A stretch of 64,000 nucleotides of DNA. Source: Acidovorax sp. YS12 (GTDB taxonomy: Bacteria > Pseudomonadota > Gammaproteobacteria > Burkholderiales > Burkholderiaceae_C). The notes under the pieces are model-generated. The model worked only from the letters and a program-made list of their open reading frames with translations, searched no databases and was not told the DNA's origin. Shown here one piece after another: positions 25,001 to 29,663 of this stretch (positions are counted from its first letter, which is position 1; each line of letters starts with the position of its first letter). The stretch covers positions 930,001-994,000 of the forward strand of contig CP053915.1 in NCBI GenBank assembly GCA_021496925.1. The letters run 5' to 3'. Made by a program: the position numbers and the translations under genes.

Positions 25001-27332
25001 GCGATGTGATGTTGTCCTGCCGATTCAAATCAGCGATGGCTTGTTCAAGGTCCACGACGGCAAATACCGTATGTGGTCCGGCCCGAGAAGTGGTATTCCA
25101 GATGACTTGAACCGTTTTGCTGTCGCCGCTTACCAACGCTGGAATTGCCACAGGCTCGCCAATAGGTATGCCTCCAGCGGCAGGATCACCATCGAAGAAG
25201 CGCACGGTGCTCGGTATGGATTGAATCGTTCCCAAATTGATGACCTTCGCCGAAAGGGTCACCCTTTGTCCGTCGAAAACCTGCAGAGGAAAAGCCCGAA
25301 GGCTCTCAATAGCAAGATTTGTGGAAGATGCATTGCCCAGCAACTGCAAAGCCAGAACCGTACTGTAGACGCTCCCCTGCCAACTCCCGTCTAGGCGCTG
25401 ACTTTCGGCAACGAAGCGCTCCGCAGTCGCGATATTGATATCCGACCTGAATCCAGCCTCGGACATTGCCAATACCACATTGGCGGTATCATGAATTGAA
25501 CTGACGCCATCCCCGAACCCCCCGTCAGTATTTTGATGTTCCTTAAGAAAACGCCGTGATTTCACAAGATCTGGATTCCCGTCAACAAGGCCGGCCAATG
25601 CCTTGAGCGATTGCGATGTAACAGTCACTCGACTAGGACTATTTGGCGCATTCCCCCAACCTCCATCGGCGTTTTGCCACGAAAGCAAGATGTCCATCGC
25701 AGGTTTGAGGAGGATTCCATCGGCATTGACCTTGCGCAACGCCTGTAGGGCAAGTGCCGTATCGAGAGGGTTGCTTCGCAAACCATCACCCAGGCCCCAG
25801 CCACCGTCAGGATTACGCCCCCCCAGCAACATGGAAACATCGTCAACGCTGCGTTCAGAGGCTGTGCTCTCGATTAACTTCCTAGCAAGAAAATCGGTGT
25901 TTCTTGCCTCTTGGCTGGCAAGCCAGAGTCGAGCGGAATTTAATCCGCTATATACAGGATCGGCTGTGCGGAGGTAGGAGCGAGCGAGGAGCGTATCCCG
26001 GGGAGCGAGTCCTGCGGCATCCATGAAAGAACCATCAGGCTTCTGCTGTATTTTCAGCCAAGCAAGACCGGCTGCATTATTCCCTGGATTTGCAGCGTCA
26101 GGCGTACCTGGCGGCAAGATGGTGATAGGGAAGCCCGGTTTTGCCGTATGCGTTGGCTCTGAAAATACATTAGCATTCCCCATCCCATGAGTCAATGCGT
26201 TATAACGCAAACCGACTTGCCGACGCGCTTGGGCTACAACATTAACTTGCGCCGGGTCAATTGCTTCGCCAGGTCGAACAAGATAGATGAACGCAAAACG
26301 GAAAGATTTCTGCGATGCATCTGCACTTGGTATACGATGTCCTTCGACAGAAATGATATCATCAACAGTAACGGTGCGTTTTATTCCGCGAATAGTTGTA
26401 CCAACTGGCGGCGGCAAAGCTGTCGCATCAATATTAGCCGCTTCGACAAAAACAAAAGGGGGAACCCTCGACTTATCGATCATTCCAGCCAGATAAAGAT
26501 CTAGCGGACTATAAATACTCCTAATTTCCGTATTGGTGAATGAACCATCACCATTATCTCGCCAATTTGCCCCATACATGACGGACCCTTGCGAATCCAA
26601 GGGGTAACTCCAGTGGGAGCCACTCTCACCAAGTAGGGCTTCGCTTACTTTCCCATTCCAGTCGCGAAATCTGACATACGACCCCCAACGGTGCTGTACC
26701 TCATGGGCAAACGTGGACAGCATTGAATCATAGTTTGGATTTGACATGGAGGCAGACATGCGAGTAATGGCTGCCATATCCAAATAGCCCTGCAAAACCC
26801 CCTCGCTACCAAATGAACGAGAATTATCAAATACCTCTAGGCCAATACCCTCAACATCATTGCGGACATCATTATAGAAAGCTCGCGCATCTACTCCATC
26901 ACTTGAGATTGTAGGAAATTCAAAACTTGTAAATACCACCAAGAAATCATAAACATCGGCATGCGCGCGAAGAAACTCTTTTCCAATCGTCTTACGAGGA
27001 GCATAAAGCCCCCTATCATAATCTCCCGAAAATTCTATAATGCTTACATTATTCTCATCACGAATGAACCTAGCAACGCCAGGCAAATCATTCTGCAGCG
27101 TCTTTGCATTTATTGGAATCGATCTATTCTGCGTTGACGCAACCAGATTTTGCGGAAAGAACAAAAGCAAAAATAATACAAGCAATGCACCAAAAACATC
27201 ACCCCATCTTCCGCCGCAAAAAGATAATATAAATCCAAAAATCCTCAGAAACTTGCGCTTTACATAAGCAATATCTCCCAACATCAGATGAATCACGATG
27301 CCAAAAGCCATTCCTCCGAGAATTTTTTTCAT
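10002..27332 (-). CDS. Giant exported multidomain protein (about 5,776 aa): HExxH peptidase-like, toroid, CARDB, FlgD-like, Fn3, propeller modules, C-terminal anchor
   Basis: I chose the ATG at 27332 (MKKILGG), 2 bases after the upstream stop; an ATG at 27353 would overlap that gene and one at 27284 is also possible. Order in the protein: hydrophobic N-terminus (two segments before about residue 67); HEVQH at 210-214 followed by a SPLDLYLAG segment, as in some zinc-peptidase-like proteins; prenyltransferase/TED-type toroid repeats with DGGWG and DGGFG motifs (about 500-660); five or six CARDB-like beta domains (to about 1245); three FlgD-like modules opening with SPNGDG (about 1250, 1870, 2820); a TolB-like propeller (about 1410-1730); Fn3 domains; a discoidin-like domain (about 3835-3950); a second propeller (about 4245-4515); then Ig-like repeats with DNTPPVI signatures. 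It ends in one hydrophobic helix and a basic tail, so it is probably envelope-anchored. Function unknown. Part of the gene (about 20.4-23 kb) is visibly AT-richer than the rest. Confidence 0.9.
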   Translation of the reverse strand: MKKILGGMAFGIVIHLMLGDIAYVKRKFLRIFGFILSFCGGRWGDVFGALLVLFLLLFFPQNLVASTQNRSIPINAKTLQNDLPGVARFIRDENNVSIIEFSGDYDRGLYAPRKTIGKEFLRAHADVYDFLVVFTSFEFPTISSDGVDARAFYNDVRNDVEGIGLEVFDNSRSFGSEGVLQGYLDMAAITRMSASMSNPNYDSMLSTFAHEVQHRWGSYVRFRDWNGKVSEALLGESGSHWSYPLDSQGSVMYGANWRDNGDGSFTNTEIRSIYSPLDLYLAGMIDKSRVPPFVFVEAANIDATALPPPVGTTIRGIKRTVTVDDIISVEGHRIPSADASQKSFRFAFIYLVRPGEAIDPAQVNVVAQARRQVGLRYNALTHGMGNANVFSEPTHTAKPGFPITILPPGTPDAANPGNNAAGLAWLKIQQKPDGSFMDAAGLAPRDTLLARSYLRTADPVYSGLNSARLWLASQEARNTDFLARKLIESTASERSVDDVSMLLGGRNPDGGWGLGDGLRSNPLDTALALQALRKVNADGILLKPAMDILLSWQNADGGWGNAPNSPSRVTVTSQSLKALAGLVDGNPDLVKSRRFLKEHQNTDGGFGDGVSSIHDTANVVLAMSEAGFRSDINIATAERFVAESQRLDGSWQGSVYSTVLALQLLGNASSTNLAIESLRAFPLQVFDGQRVTLSAKVINLGTIQSIPSTVRFFDGDPAAGGIPIGEPVAIPALVSGDSKTVQVIWNTTSRAGPHTVFAVVDLEQAIADLNRQDNITSLQLMVQDANQLADLLVADGDVWATPSTISTLPTNIQISALVSNAGVAAVSNAKAVLWRGTGESRIRVADAVFDVAGRATTGLQFQTMLSEAGATVYTVELDPEGLVNEATRSNNSASVTLRTTGGVSLSVNKSDITISPEKPRPGADVAFTVRLLNAGTLDSTSFNVRYSIRSQSGTIPMLTNVVQIAAGAAAEQQIAWRAGQGGSYSFVVEMDPEKKSGDENTADNVAIVDFDVAATSGLNLAVSYKDLSFAPTPALEGYNVAVSAVVRNVGDIPSSSFNVQFHDGDPEAGGVSIGVARITAVPPDGEATATVNWEVPTAAERLVFVSVDPEHVQTGEITLEDNITFKNIKVLTLPDFAISQGAITLTPSIPKPGEVSTLSVVVSNLGEQAASNVVVSAFIGGDDSGVKLAPDVVLPSVEGKANSIAHFEFNAPASSGLGFITVVVNPSFTVKERIRTNNSAKIPFGTQEGNFALSEAYISPNGDGVKDSTVLSYRLPAAMPVSIQVRDASGRLVRTTALKASESSGSWQWDGLDDDGRLVQDGRYDLTVRNMDGVIMGGDSVEVDTNRSSLLSAIGSSYGTNTRLTCNFPSASRATSIPDGAGFYIDVPTARDVWEDLPAGIYRIDDWGRGLRKVLGGLLERADSDVPSRWDSFVTNNQGTHIVAYNREKHQLVSAGGEGEERRVIYNKHIQMLAGLANEDKEVIVTADDGGLNAINITTGAQRDLGVSSVNGVQISSDGSRLIAKSADDGDVLIDLIDGNRKILDGEYYWTPSGDFLVANLHNKFILLDKAGNAYREIEIPFQSGNEAWADDSSELYVPMVQECRGGGDIFRECPVVIRRIDIRSGRFVDLTAFMHKIEPNGDRLYVDLTAIPGRNEVLAHSYPISIEHRYAERKKSKAAAFDDDNSDYRVIGLRDPVEVTGVLFGDAPPTIRVGSALEHAWNESDFIEYGRGLIYRTSLSSVDGSSCGVDDTSYREDAYVFRSLANLQIDLVLSRRADGNSVKVHGGVADKNFARYWLEYASDDAPDVWHPILAAESTAVWNKDLTTWAAPGVGRYALRMTAEDLAGNKKQKLRRITIAEAGPPITNILREPAYISPNGDGSNDEMRLSYRVLEPVHLEFSIFNRQGVLVRTISRDHPVGAIDANILWDGRDNNGQIVVDGEYRINVVGFDFFVTVDNAVPIIHALSNSEPFSVVDGSMIRTTVLRGSVSDVNFKSVQLEIGDGVSPSKWRSYRTSLSVIDSENKINKEFSVYLPLVDYVDRRFRLVVVDLAGNRTVQQFEPSLEDAKILLIGQIMANDLPDGEIHPNPGESLRILYNSKAKQLRPAAGIALVFAETLNDPIVSVSIQFNELALAEKGEWLEQPNVQVYPIYDGMGIHYLNNAEKQIPHVETVENSVLDESGAIPQNYGMVAFFNKNISVEQGVSIRLKLVGRSGLQYLTDAVAVYDNNYIGFKRGFASVGSLEGVLVLKTAGIARSLEVFASSDDDPNFSIERKIHSQSLNSVVPPSEFYFSREGRYVSCARYKLRAEVVLEDNRRKIETTMVALGCGGVQFKVRPNFTACDEPAMHQWHVFATPEPGDAGRVPLVTFEVYVERPDGGRQLIFNVVDPKYQDYEFTFEHGSFPEGDVTLLGITTDRDGVQRSSRLAVPIDHTPASLRITYPQENQRVCGIPESHRGGAGVGEAFANVLRPISEIEDAAGFDYELNFELPDGDQSWQPVEGRLPSIYGPDPTDPPDWNDSQLPYEKREFLRSSKGKKDRSYMTGRRIAGELGPIVNISGPVAARVVVYDWSGARSCRQVNFYLDGTVDVDAPSVDMRLFSPGTTSSLSSVSLAINPMEPVSVTVDVRRVVVVNDQRSLADGIIRRIVNKLPVLAGQREIVWDGKDDAGHYVLDGEYTFDISYEDGCGNKKVPRAGPVLDTVRRSLIVQVDRTPPDLQINKPAAGNVTSSFLDVIGSIKDKNLLQWVLEYSTDKEPDIWTIIASRTKAVDLQKLAVLDATMPRGTITLRLRASDKVELSSEAVRVLRTQDPIALIRKFEASPYPFSPNGDGRLDTSRIVYDVFQPVEMNLTIKRGGVVVRKLLSQVFTTPGERTVMWDGKNSALVPALDGEYILEIKAISSADPTNIQTEETSVLLDTTAPQFTLKSELRPFLPGNAAFIGSIADLTLNSYQVYIVGPLPGTKQLLLAEGSQTFANTMLGSLDQLGLDDARYRIRVVANDEAENYTDFQSTEFEIDSKAPVVSFSNPVSGTFVSRARPADISGAADDINLLSVELAIKDQRVLAAPVASSPTAVLFPFDGSTVPDGIYPTQLIGTDRSGNVGVANTSINVDNTPPTAVITVPAANAAIGTRIAVIGTASDVNMESWKLEIGSGVGQSLDGLTVINRGTGGIQNRELGSLIGLPPDGPATLRLTVLDKGGNTSIFDVPLQIDTTPPNAPVLSGRREQRSDARLNWTATNESSRISGYNLYRNDIRVNAAPLSGMEYLDVRLLDGSYAYAVAALSHSGLESPRSNTVTININERGPTAQITKPTHHTSVSGVVSIEGSAFASMNFRAYEVAVGAGETPTTWTVLRTSALPIQGGVLSNWSTVGLPEGAIYSIRLTAEDIQGGVSTAVVVVSIDNLAPAKPMGLQAQLSGSSDVVLNWIANTESDLAGYLLYRDGQLVNQIDLNDNSIRPYLLNAATYLDKALPDGTFVYTVVAVDQAENQSSRSDPASVLVDNRTPQATIIQPVDGANVDGVVYVRAVSPDKDIASVRFEYKPASASTWTPIGTSNKTPYSTNWDTNGLADGGYQLRAVATDLAGHTDPVPPTIAVTRKNLQRPLAPSELTALVDGGTVTLNWTASGSSNVRGYHVQRSDAANADSSSIRLTSTMIASTTFVDIDRPDGNYRYQVLSVNSDDNESDPSSPAVAVVYSVYLKQPYTPVASVSSPLKGNSPNATDAVAITVVPESGATVSQSAVPDASGEFSSDAVPLEKGGNGISARQTDPQGNHSKVASVRVARGDLPAPPDHVTAAASGSAYLVTWTPSSSTDLAGYVVQIDGKPMPMPFNFVDATASSSAGGYASADRAIDSYDYTYWQPAYKDTHASIELRAAGKELITELSILWNSYVYQSPMRFSIEAWDGFVWVPLKEEQANSENSLQLLLDPPYYTDRIRISIGTSEYRYQAPTISNVKGKSLPVVVGTSQNMSVGDGIHTVSVRALSTLGLLGTAASSSPSGIGDYTPPPPVEASVSVSGARATVSWSESEAPDVEKYEVLRDGAVIASVLASEPREHVDGPLTNGLYTYTVRPIDRSGNVGQLSNDAVASIASAVPGAPLQLTLEVPPAGGELRLHWAPPTSGGTAASYALYRAEAVGGPYVLLDETGFEVLTYADATVINGIRYYYVVRARDVVGNEGASSNEVSGVALDRVAPLAPAIFYPTDSDHPLSVDHNSTSVRAFAEPGAQVTLSRDGTTLSMATALAATQSIPVASVYRNWVKAPHGDRFAYLSDGALVIKRLVVGLDGSISPTIERVVPQIDGWSSLAWSPDAEQIALSNGYDSIKIVRVGDGSVSDRVSDAPIDTLAWHADGKRLIATAHYGAELLEIQADSGASRSIATASHEFSAYAASPGGQHVAIVDGSELKVLSLSDGTSSPVMAPDLVSQGPLAWTPDGKSLYFAGRDSASWDRQVYRVKIGDGPPIAVTSEANGVDDYAISPAGALAFISGDQLHVWDGTNTVAIEGAIGLSAYRLQWAKSGVLFIEGGGSITSNLLPGTTIFPPVQLKAGENLLSAHAFDAAGNVGPKSKAISVTYSTQQNAKPDFSVQAADLSVVPQVPKVGVPARITLVVNNQGAADAPAVGVRMLAIAPGGTRIELLNTRSAAIAAGGSQVFRADTAFAAVGDWQLSVAVDAADEVDEVSEDNNFLALPVHVVDADAARTVAVSLDKATYPVGATLSASAMLFNGQADIAGQLNLSIEDEQGYSVATLPVQNQPLLPYGQSRTVDFSWTVPAIFDAPYKVRAVWTHGNTVLAQSTAAFLVQPHVQVSAKVSSDSSSYALGNMARIVAQIDPAGTSPTTSTMQASIQVRNAGGNSVLETTDTVGLLSPAQLAKTLDTRGLALGTYSVELSGKVGGQDVAHASTAFDIVAAASPVAALAGDIVLDRSSTPYTGDISGTVILTNIGETDLGSFEYEVDVIDPRSGTVLARWVNDVASLARGTETRATFSFPAVGMPIGTLWIQLRTSLVLKRIAAKSGLNPNLLRQREIALFELDPPTVVIKQPVEGAYLRAAQSVLAAATDLLSGVRQVEFQVNGGAWRSTALADPVSSNYAGVLPQLSDGMHRIAVRATDKSGNVSQPVHSNFVVDSVAPVITVTGVAEAAYTNAVTPVVAVTDQNLSVTQIRLNGSPYVSGTQISQTGAYVLQVDAIDLAGNTASQMVRFSIAANSADTTPPVIDIKTPLAGAYLRRGTGGLTATVVDAESAIAAAEFGIDGGVFAPMAIDASQNIANLYAASLDTLADGAYSVVVRARDTQGNEASTSARSFTVDNTPPVITITGVTAGQYSAAVTPVITVTDAALLGSSATLNGAVYASGTPISINGDYTLSVSAVDKAGNTATATLQFSMRLPMVDDTPPAVFIEQPIEGAHIRRGALLAVSATDTGSGVAGVEQKLDAQPQWAGMGVSATTGKYTLEVGNLPDGLHAASVRATDNAGNTSDVQVRHFTVDNTAPSVQVSGIANDGKYPGSASAAIAISDLHLSSSSSTLNGSPYVSGSPIAAPGLYTLTVAARDIAGNETIVSVTFEVTSAGANGPSVAITEPSANAIVKSGVLLVASVQPFGNVARLEMAIGASTIYTSMQPRGSGVYDIPVPHQADGPVTLRVRAVDLGGVSHPAVAHVLTMDNTPPVIDQLSVLNGGRYPIGHVIAFQVTDAHLQSVVSTLDGQPFSPGQRVSSTGEHQLHITARDQAGNETQQILAFVATAALQEPAQIPLWPMNKAALALMYLAIVLVARAIYGKTQTR

Positions 27333-27334
27333 AA

Positions 27335-27805
27335 TCACGGCAGAATCACCCATCCGCCTGTAGATGATCGCGCTGGGGGCTGCAAGCGCGCAATGCTTGT
27401 AATCTGACTCCCATTGAGCAATGTGATACTGATGCGATCAACTTTTTCTTCGCCGGCTGTAGCTAAAGGTTGAAACACCGCTGTACTACCAGATATTCCT
27501 GCCAGATAAACTGAAAACCCAGGAATTGCAGCGCCACGTTTCGTAACAATGAGACGCCCACCATCTATTTTAATCACAGCCTGCTGACGCCTGGCATCTA
27601 GCGCAATGATACTCAAATATTTTTGGTCACTTTTTGCCCAGTACCAAAAATCTACCGGCGAAGTAGATTCGCCACGCTGAATAACCTGAGCTAACGAAGG
27701 CGATGGTGAAACCGCACATGGACACAAAGCAAATACCCATACAATGTTTCGCCATAGCATGGCACATCTCGCACCACAGCAGCGCAGAAATCCACCCAGG
27801 CACAT
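27335..27805 (-). CDS. Small exported protein of unknown function, first gene of the giant/RHS operon
   Basis: 156 residues. The ATG at 27805 follows a purine-rich ribosome site (AAGGGGGGG) a few bases upstream. The N-terminus has Arg residues, then a hydrophobic stretch (IVWVFALCPCAV) and a plausible signal-peptidase site near SLAQ/V, so the mature protein of about 115 residues is probably periplasmic. The mature part is predicted beta-rich (VIKIDGGRLIVTKRG, then an IPGFSVYLAGI segment). This pattern faintly recalls the small beta domains of GspC or PilP secretion proteins, but I cannot support that assignment. Its stop is 2 bases before the start of the giant gene, so the two are co-translated; a partner or assembly role for the giant protein is an inference. 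Confidence 0.75.
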   Translation of the reverse strand: MCLGGFLRCCGARCAMLWRNIVWVFALCPCAVSPSPSLAQVIQRGESTSPVDFWYWAKSDQKYLSIIALDARRQQAVIKIDGGRLIVTKRGAAIPGFSVYLAGISGSTAVFQPLATAGEEKVDRISITLLNGSQITSIARLQPPARSSTGGWVILP

Positions 27806-28036
27806 ATCCCCCCCTTGTTTTTTATCATATTGCCCCGTCTATCATAAAAGACAACAATCAGCAACATGCGGCGCCCCAAAAAGTCCCGTCTACTTTTTTT
27901 AGTAGATGGCAAAGCCTCCGGAGGAGTATTGATTTTTCTCAACCTTTGCATGCCCATTGCATTTTTCCGGCTAACGCCTGAGAGGCCGATCCAAGCTTAA
28001 TGCGGAAAACATCATCTACCGCACAAGGCAGGGCCT
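27806..28036 (-). other. AT-rich intergenic leader of the giant/RHS operon
   Basis: No convincing gene is seen on either strand. The segment must hold the promoter for the leftward operon unless transcription enters from the insertion-sequence side. A TATGAT hexamer (minus strand, 27841-27846) could be a -10 box, but I find no good -35 at the right spacing. It also holds several inverted repeats, listed separately. Confidence 0.5.
27887..27949 (-). promoter_or_regulatory. Candidate structured leader RNA or operator (nested inverted repeats)
   Basis: Three pairings sit together. GCAAAG (27909-27914) is complementary to CTTTGC (27944-27949). Between these arms lie a palindrome CCTCCGGAGG (27915-27924) and a small hairpin TTGA/TCAA (27929-27932 with 27939-27942), which would make a three-way junction. 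Next to it is a second hairpin, an 8-bp stem (one G-T pair) with a run of six T as loop (27887-27894 with 27901-27908). It resembles a cis-regulatory RNA upstream of the operon but does not match the riboswitch consensuses I know, so its class is unknown. Confidence 0.3.
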
Positions 28037-28055
28037 GTGACCTTGCCCCTGGAAT
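28037..28055 (+). repeat. Left terminal inverted repeat of the IS3-family element
   Basis: GTGACCTTGCCCCTGGAAT is the exact reverse complement of 29014-29032. It lies about 60 bases before orfA, as expected for an IS3 left end. Confidence 0.85.
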
Positions 28056-28117
28056 GACCTTGCCCCCGAAAGACGTATCCCTTGCTGAGTGTTTCAATGC
28101 AAGCAAGGAAGACGTAA

Positions 28118-28411
28118 ATGACGAAGACGGCAAGAGCGCGCTACACGCTCGAATTCAAGCAAGAGGCAGTGCGGCTGGTTGAGGGCGGGCAGAGCATCGC
28201 GGCGGCAGCGCGCACCTTGGGCGTGGTCGAGCAGACCTTGTTCAACTGGGTCAAGGCGCAGCGCGAAGGCAAGCTCAGTGGCGCTGACAGCAAGCCTGTG
28301 AGCGCCGAGCAGATGGAGATCAGCCGGCTGCGCGCGGAACTGGCGCGTGTGAAGATGGAGCGCGACATCCTGGAAAAAGCGACGGCGTACTTCGCGAAAG
28401 CGCAGCGGTGA
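28118..28411 (+). CDS. IS3-family transposase OrfA
   Basis: 97 residues, full length for an IS3 orfA. It has an N-terminal helix-turn-helix of the transposase-8 type (YTLEFKQEAVRLVEGG, then AARTLGVVEQTLFNWV) and a C-terminal leucine-zipper-like helix (ISRLRAELARVKMERDIL) ending in the usual KATAYFAK. It binds the element ends and normally acts with OrfB through a -1 frameshift. Its stop overlaps the GTG start of orfB. The gene looks intact, but its partner is broken. Confidence 0.92.
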   Translation: MTKTARARYTLEFKQEAVRLVEGGQSIAAAARTLGVVEQTLFNWVKAQREGKLSGADSKPVSAEQMEISRLRAELARVKMERDILEKATAYFAKAQR

Positions 28412-28994
28412 AGTACGCCTTCGTCCAACGCCACCGACGCGTGTGGCCGATCTCGGTGCAATGCCGGGTGCTGCGAATCAGCATAGCGGGCTACCACGAG
28501 CACTTTGTGCGCAAGGCCAGCCCGACGAGGGCTGGTTGTTCCTGGCGGTGGTGATCGACCTGTTCAGCCGCCAGGTGGTGGGCTGGTCGCTGCGGGGTGA
28601 CATGACGCGCGACATCGTGATCGACGCGCTACGCATGGCGTGATTCAAGCGCCACCCGCACAAGCAGGCCGGGTTGATCTTCCACAGCGACCGGGGCAGC
28701 CAGTACGCCAGCCACGACTTCCAGGACGCGCTCAAGGCGTGCGGCATCACCAGTTCGATGAGCCGCAAAGCCAACTGCTGGGACAACGCCTGCAGCGAGA
28801 CGCTGTTCGGGTCATTGAAGGTGGAGCGGCTGCACGGCCAGCGCTTCAAGACCAGGCGCGAGGCGAAGGACGAAACCATAGCCTGGCTGCTCTGGTACAA
28901 CCGTGCTCGATTGCACTCGACGCTGGCCTGCGTCAGCCCAATGCAGTTCGAGCAGGACTGGCTTGCCAATCAACCACGGCAAGCCAACTCATGA
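28408..28994 (+). pseudogene. IS3-family transposase OrfB, broken by deletion and nonsense mutation
   Basis: The first part (from 28408, KYAFVQRHRRVWP) is in one frame. After HEHFVRK the sequence jumps to DEGWLFLAVVIDLF in another frame, which removes the helix-turn-helix extension and the first catalytic Asp region of the DDE domain, roughly 110 codons by comparison with the usual 280-290 residues. A second lesion is a TGA at 28641-28643 where related proteins have Trp (RMA-stop-FKRHP). The rest (28644-28994) keeps the FHSDRGSQY and WDNACSE blocks of the catalytic core. No functional product is expected. Confidence 0.9.
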
Positions 28995-29013
28995 GATCAG
29001 CTATGGGATACGG

Positions 29014-29032
29014 ATTCCAGGGGCAAGGTCAC
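29014..29032 (+). repeat. Right terminal inverted repeat of the IS3-family element
   Basis: ATTCCAGGGGCAAGGTCAC, perfect reverse complement of 28037-28055, about 20 bases after the orfB stop. Confidence 0.85.
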
Positions 29033-29502
29033 TCAAGCACGGCTTCATCCGCCGCATCGCCACGGGCACAGCCAGCGAGCACGACGGACACCACTTCGAC
29101 GAGGTGCTGGACATGCACAACACCGGGCGCAGCGTGCACACGGACAAGGCCTACGCGAGCCGGCAGCGTCGACAGATGCTGCAAGTGCTGGGCTTCGTGG
29201 ACGCGATGCAGCGCAGGGCCCAGCCGGGCCAGCCCCTGAGCGAGTGCCAGAAGCGGCGCAACCAGCGCATTGCCAGCAAGCGTGCCCAGGTCGAACATGC
29301 GTTTGCCGGCATCCGGCACATGGGCGGCAAGTTCGTGCGCACGATCGGGCAGGCGCGGGCCACGGTGGCGATGACGATGATGGCTGCCTGCTACAACATG
29401 AAACGCCTGGCGTCGTTCCTGCATCGGGGCGTGGATGCGTTCTTCAAGCCCCAACCGGGCACCTGCAAGGCACAGGTGCGTCCGCACACAGCGAAAGCAT
29501 GA
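29033..29502 (+). pseudogene. C-terminal half of an IS5-family transposase
   Basis: The frame begins exactly at the IS3 right end and reads HGFIRRIATGTASEHDG, DKAYAS, EHAFAGIRHMGGK and ARATVAMTMMAA, the C-terminal half of the DDE domain of IS5-type transposases (second Asp region and the final Glu). The N-terminal half and start codon are absent, and I do not find them left of the IS3 element, so the IS3 insertion was accompanied by a deletion. The 160 bases to the next gene hold only GC-rich stems and a CCCTATAGGG palindrome (29633-29642), perhaps the remnant of this element's right end. Confidence 0.85.
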
Positions 29503-29663
29503 GCCGCTGGGGCCGCCAGGCCCCGGGGGCACGGGGCTCGGCCCCTTGAGCAAGCGCTACCGCGCACTCAAGGCTCGGGAATATGCGCGGATGGCATTGA
29601 TGTTCTGCGCGGATCAGGGGTTATGAGAGGCTCCCTATAGGGTCGCCTCCCACCAAACGCCCC

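Larger units (their letters stand above)
28037..29032 (+). mobile_element. Decayed IS3-family insertion sequence
   Basis: The element is bounded by 19-bp perfect inverted repeats and carries an IS3-type orfA plus a damaged orfB. At about 996 bp it is shorter than a normal IS3 element (about 1.2-1.4 kb), which matches a large internal deletion in orfB. I see no target-site duplication: the left flank ends GGGCCT and the right flank starts TCAAGC. It is therefore old or has recombined, and is unlikely to move by itself. Confidence 0.85.

Noticed and set aside
27332..27353. Start of the giant protein at the upstream ATG (27353)
   Set aside because: It would overlap the preceding gene by 19 bases and add MGDSAVI before a typical MKK signal start; the ATG at 27332 is 2 bases after the stop. 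Not fully excluded.
27887..27949. Known c-di-GMP (GEMM) riboswitch
   Set aside because: The GCAAAG and CCTCCGG words are reminiscent, but the order, the GNRA loop and the receptor arm do not fit on either strand.
27950..28036. Sigma-54 promoter of the PEP-CTERM type before the giant operon
   Set aside because: No TGGCAC-N5-TTGC pair with correct spacing was found on the minus strand.
28031..29036. Target-site duplication flanking the IS3 element
   Set aside because: Flanking bases (GGGCCT and TCAAGC) are not repeated.
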